Shown here: positions 62,390 to 64,000 of the stretch, piece after piece
How the letters are laid out: every line of letters starts with the position of its first letter
How positions within the stretch are numbered: position 1 is the first letter of the stretch
From: Metallyticus violacea
Taxonomy: Eukaryota > Arthropoda > Insecta > Mantodea > Metallyticidae
Assembly: GCA_030762175.1 (NCBI GenBank)
Contig: JAUJEO010000019.1
Coordinates: forward strand, 3,602,001 to 3,666,000
DNA length: 64,000 bases
Direction: 5' to 3'
Program-made: the position numbers and the translations under genes
Notes under the pieces: model-generated
Databases searched by the model: none
The model's input: only the letters and a program-made list of their open reading frames with translations
Told to the model about the DNA's origin: nothing

Positions 62390-64000
62390 TTTCTTTTCGA
62401 GATTCTTTGCGCATAATATGCTTTTCTGAGGCTATCAAACCAGTATAATGAAAGACAACCAGTTAGCTCAAATAAGAACGGAAAAAAAGTGATTCTAACG
62501 AAGTTTCCAAACTTCAAAAAAAATTTTTTTTCTTTTCGAGATTCTTTGCGCATAAAATGCTTCTCTGAGGCTATCAAACTAGTATAATGAAAGAGAACCA
62601 GGTATCTCAAACAAGAACGGAAAAAAAGTGATTTAAACGAAGTTTCCAAACTTCGAAAAAAATTTTTCTTCTTTTCGAGATTCTTTGCGCATAATATGCT
62701 TTTCTGAGTCTATTAAACTAGTATAATGAAAGAGAACCATTTATCTCAAATAAGAACGGAAAAAAGTCATTCAAACGACGTTTCCAAACTTCGAAAAAAA
62801 TTTTTCTTCTGTTCGAGATTCTTTGCGCATAATATGCTTCTCTGAGGCTATCAAACTAGTATAATGAAACAGAACAAGTTATCTCAAACAAGAACGGAAA
62901 AAAAGTGATTCTAACGAAGTTTCCAAACTTCGAAAAAAATTTTTTTTCTTTTCGAGATTCTTTGCGCATAATATGCTTTTCTGAGGCTATCAAACTGTAT
63001 AATGAAAGAGAACTAGTTATCTCAAATAAGAACAGAAAAAAGTGATTCTAACGACGTTTCCAAACTTCGAAAAAAAATTTTTTTCTTTTCGAGATTCTTT
63101 GCGCACAATATGCTTTTCTGAGGCTATCAAACTACTATAATGAAAGAAAACCAGTTTTCTCAAATAAGAACGGAAAAAAGTGATTTAAACGACGTTTCCA
63201 AACTTCGAAAAAATTTTTTTTCTTTTCGAGATTCTTTGCGCATAATATGCTTTACTGAGGCTATCAAACTAGTATAATGAAAGAGAACCAGTTATCTCAA
63301 ATAAGAACGGAAAAAAGTGATTCAAACGACGTTTCCAAACTTCGAAAAAAAATTTTTTTCTTTTCGAGATTCTTTGCGCATAATATGCTTTACTGAGGCT
63401 ATCAAACTAGTATAATGAAAGAGAGCCAGTTATCTCAAATAAGAACGGAAAAAAGGGATTTAAACGACGTTTCCAAACTTCGAAAAAAATTTTTTCTTTT
63501 CGAGATTCTTTGCGCATAATATGCTTTACTGAGGCTATCAAACTAGTATAATGAAAGAGAACCAGTTATCTCAAATAAGAACGGAAAAAAGTGATTCAAA
63601 CGACGTTTCCAAACTTCGAAAAAAATTTTTTTTCTTTTCGAGATTCTTTGCGCATAATATGCTTTACTGAGGCTATCAAACTAATATAAGGAAAGAGAAC
63701 CAGTTATCACAAATAAGAACGGAAAAAAGTGATTCAAACGACGTTTCCAAACTTCGAAAAAAATTTTTTTTCTTTTCGAGATTCTTTGCGCATAATATGC
63801 TTTACTGAGGCTATCAAACTAGTATAATGAAAGAGAACCAGTTATCTCAAATAAGAACGGAAAAAAAGTGATTCTAACGAAGTTTCCAAACTTCGAAAAA
63901 AATTTTTTTTCTTTTCGAGATTCTTTGCGCATAATATGCTTTTCTGAGGCTATCAAAGTAGTATAATGAAAGAGAACCAGTTATCTCAAATAAGAACCGA
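62390..64000 (+). repeat. Terminal block related to 55.4-57.6 kb
   Basis: E (62551) lies 7058 bp after its counterpart at 55493. From GCGCACAATATGC (63101) on, the shift is 6644 bp: short J 63151/56507, AAAAGGGATTT 63455/56811 and TATAAGGAAAG 63684/57041. About three monomers are missing near 62800, where GTCATTCAAACGACG joins TTTTTCTTCTGTTCGAG. The S monomer is skipped near 63850, and the block ends in T at the window edge. Confidence 0.75.

Larger units (their letters stand above)
1..64000 (+). repeat. Satellite DNA array, ~139-bp monomer, ~460 copies, head to tail
   Basis: The segment GAGATTCTTTGCGCATAAT recurs at almost constant spacing from end to end. Successive GAGAT positions at the start are 86, 224, 363, 502, 641, 780, 918 and 1057, so steps are 138 or 139 bp. 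Every copy reads in the same direction and I found no inverted block. The array is about 70% A+T. No unique sequence longer than a few bases separates copies, and both ends of the window lie inside the array. Long head-to-tail arrays of this kind are typical of eukaryotic centromeric, pericentromeric or subtelomeric heterochromatin. I do not recognise the family and the sequence does not fix the species. No coding gene, tRNA, rRNA or mobile element is visible in any 300-base stretch. Confidence 0.98.

Noticed and set aside
293..62649. Some 35 minus-strand open reading frames of 60-124 codons
   Set aside because: All encode the same short repeated peptide read from the satellite, begin and end at the same places in the monomer, and change frame with 1-bp length differences. 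No ribosome-site, splice or domain signal sets any of them apart, so none is listed as a gene.
1..64000. CRISPR-like array of regularly spaced repeats
   Set aside because: There are no unique spacers. The intervals between conserved segments are themselves repeated and nearly identical, and no cas gene is present.

Overview
The whole 64 kb window is one uninterrupted tandem satellite DNA array. I see no gene, RNA gene, transposable element, CRISPR array or unique spacer anywhere in it. The unit is about 138-139 bp, so the window holds roughly 460 copies, all in the same orientation. A consensus-like copy (40590-40728) is 139 bp with 42 G/C, about 30% GC. This points to a eukaryotic nuclear genome, in a centromeric, pericentromeric, subtelomeric or other heterochromatic block. 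Nothing in the sequence identifies the species, and I do not recognise the satellite family. The window starts and ends inside the array, so its true length is unknown.

Each monomer has, in order: a segment beginning AGAACCAGTTATCTCAAATA; an A-run of 6-7; an 18-bp near-palindrome (CGAAGTTT-CC-AAACTTCG) in the commonest class; a self-complementary A-tract/T-tract of about 15 bp; a highly conserved segment CGAGATTCTTTGCGCATAAT; and a tail ending CTAGTATAATGAAAG. Monomers differ by linked substitutions, so about twenty recognisable monomer types recur in partly fixed orders. I use letters for these types as private labels: A (AAGCTT), B (ATAATAACGGG), D/E (CCAGTATAATG then GCATAAAATGC), J (T-run insertion), L (TTCGACATTC), M (TTTTAAAGAAG), P (GTGACACAAACG), S (AGTAATATG), T (GAAATACATT), U (AGAAAGGAA), V (CGAAATTTCC).

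Above the monomer scale the window is a mosaic of nested duplications whose lengths are close to whole numbers of monomers. 1-4689 recurs at 18017-22842. 5.1-16.3 kb contains tandem copies at about 2495, 3741, 554 and 2218 bp. 15.7-19.3 kb holds a 1.80 kb tandem pair. 22.8-28.4 kb is mixed. 28.4-30.3 kb recurs at 33.9-35.9 kb, with a 1933-bp tandem pair inside it. 37.2-45.4 kb shows a 4848-bp shift and a local 1106-bp copy. 45361-49922 is repeated almost exactly at 49923-54484. 54.5-64 kb holds further 968-bp and 2080-bp tandem pairs. Several junctions fall inside a monomer, often at or beside the A/T tract, giving hybrid monomers. This is the pattern expected from unequal crossing-over or break repair in a higher-order-repeat satellite.

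The minus-strand open frames of 60-124 codons are by-products of the repeat: the same peptide recurs in every block and ends whenever monomer length shifts the frame. I annotate none of them as genes. All comparisons were made by eye, so breakpoints are accurate to tens of bases and no identity percentage was computed.
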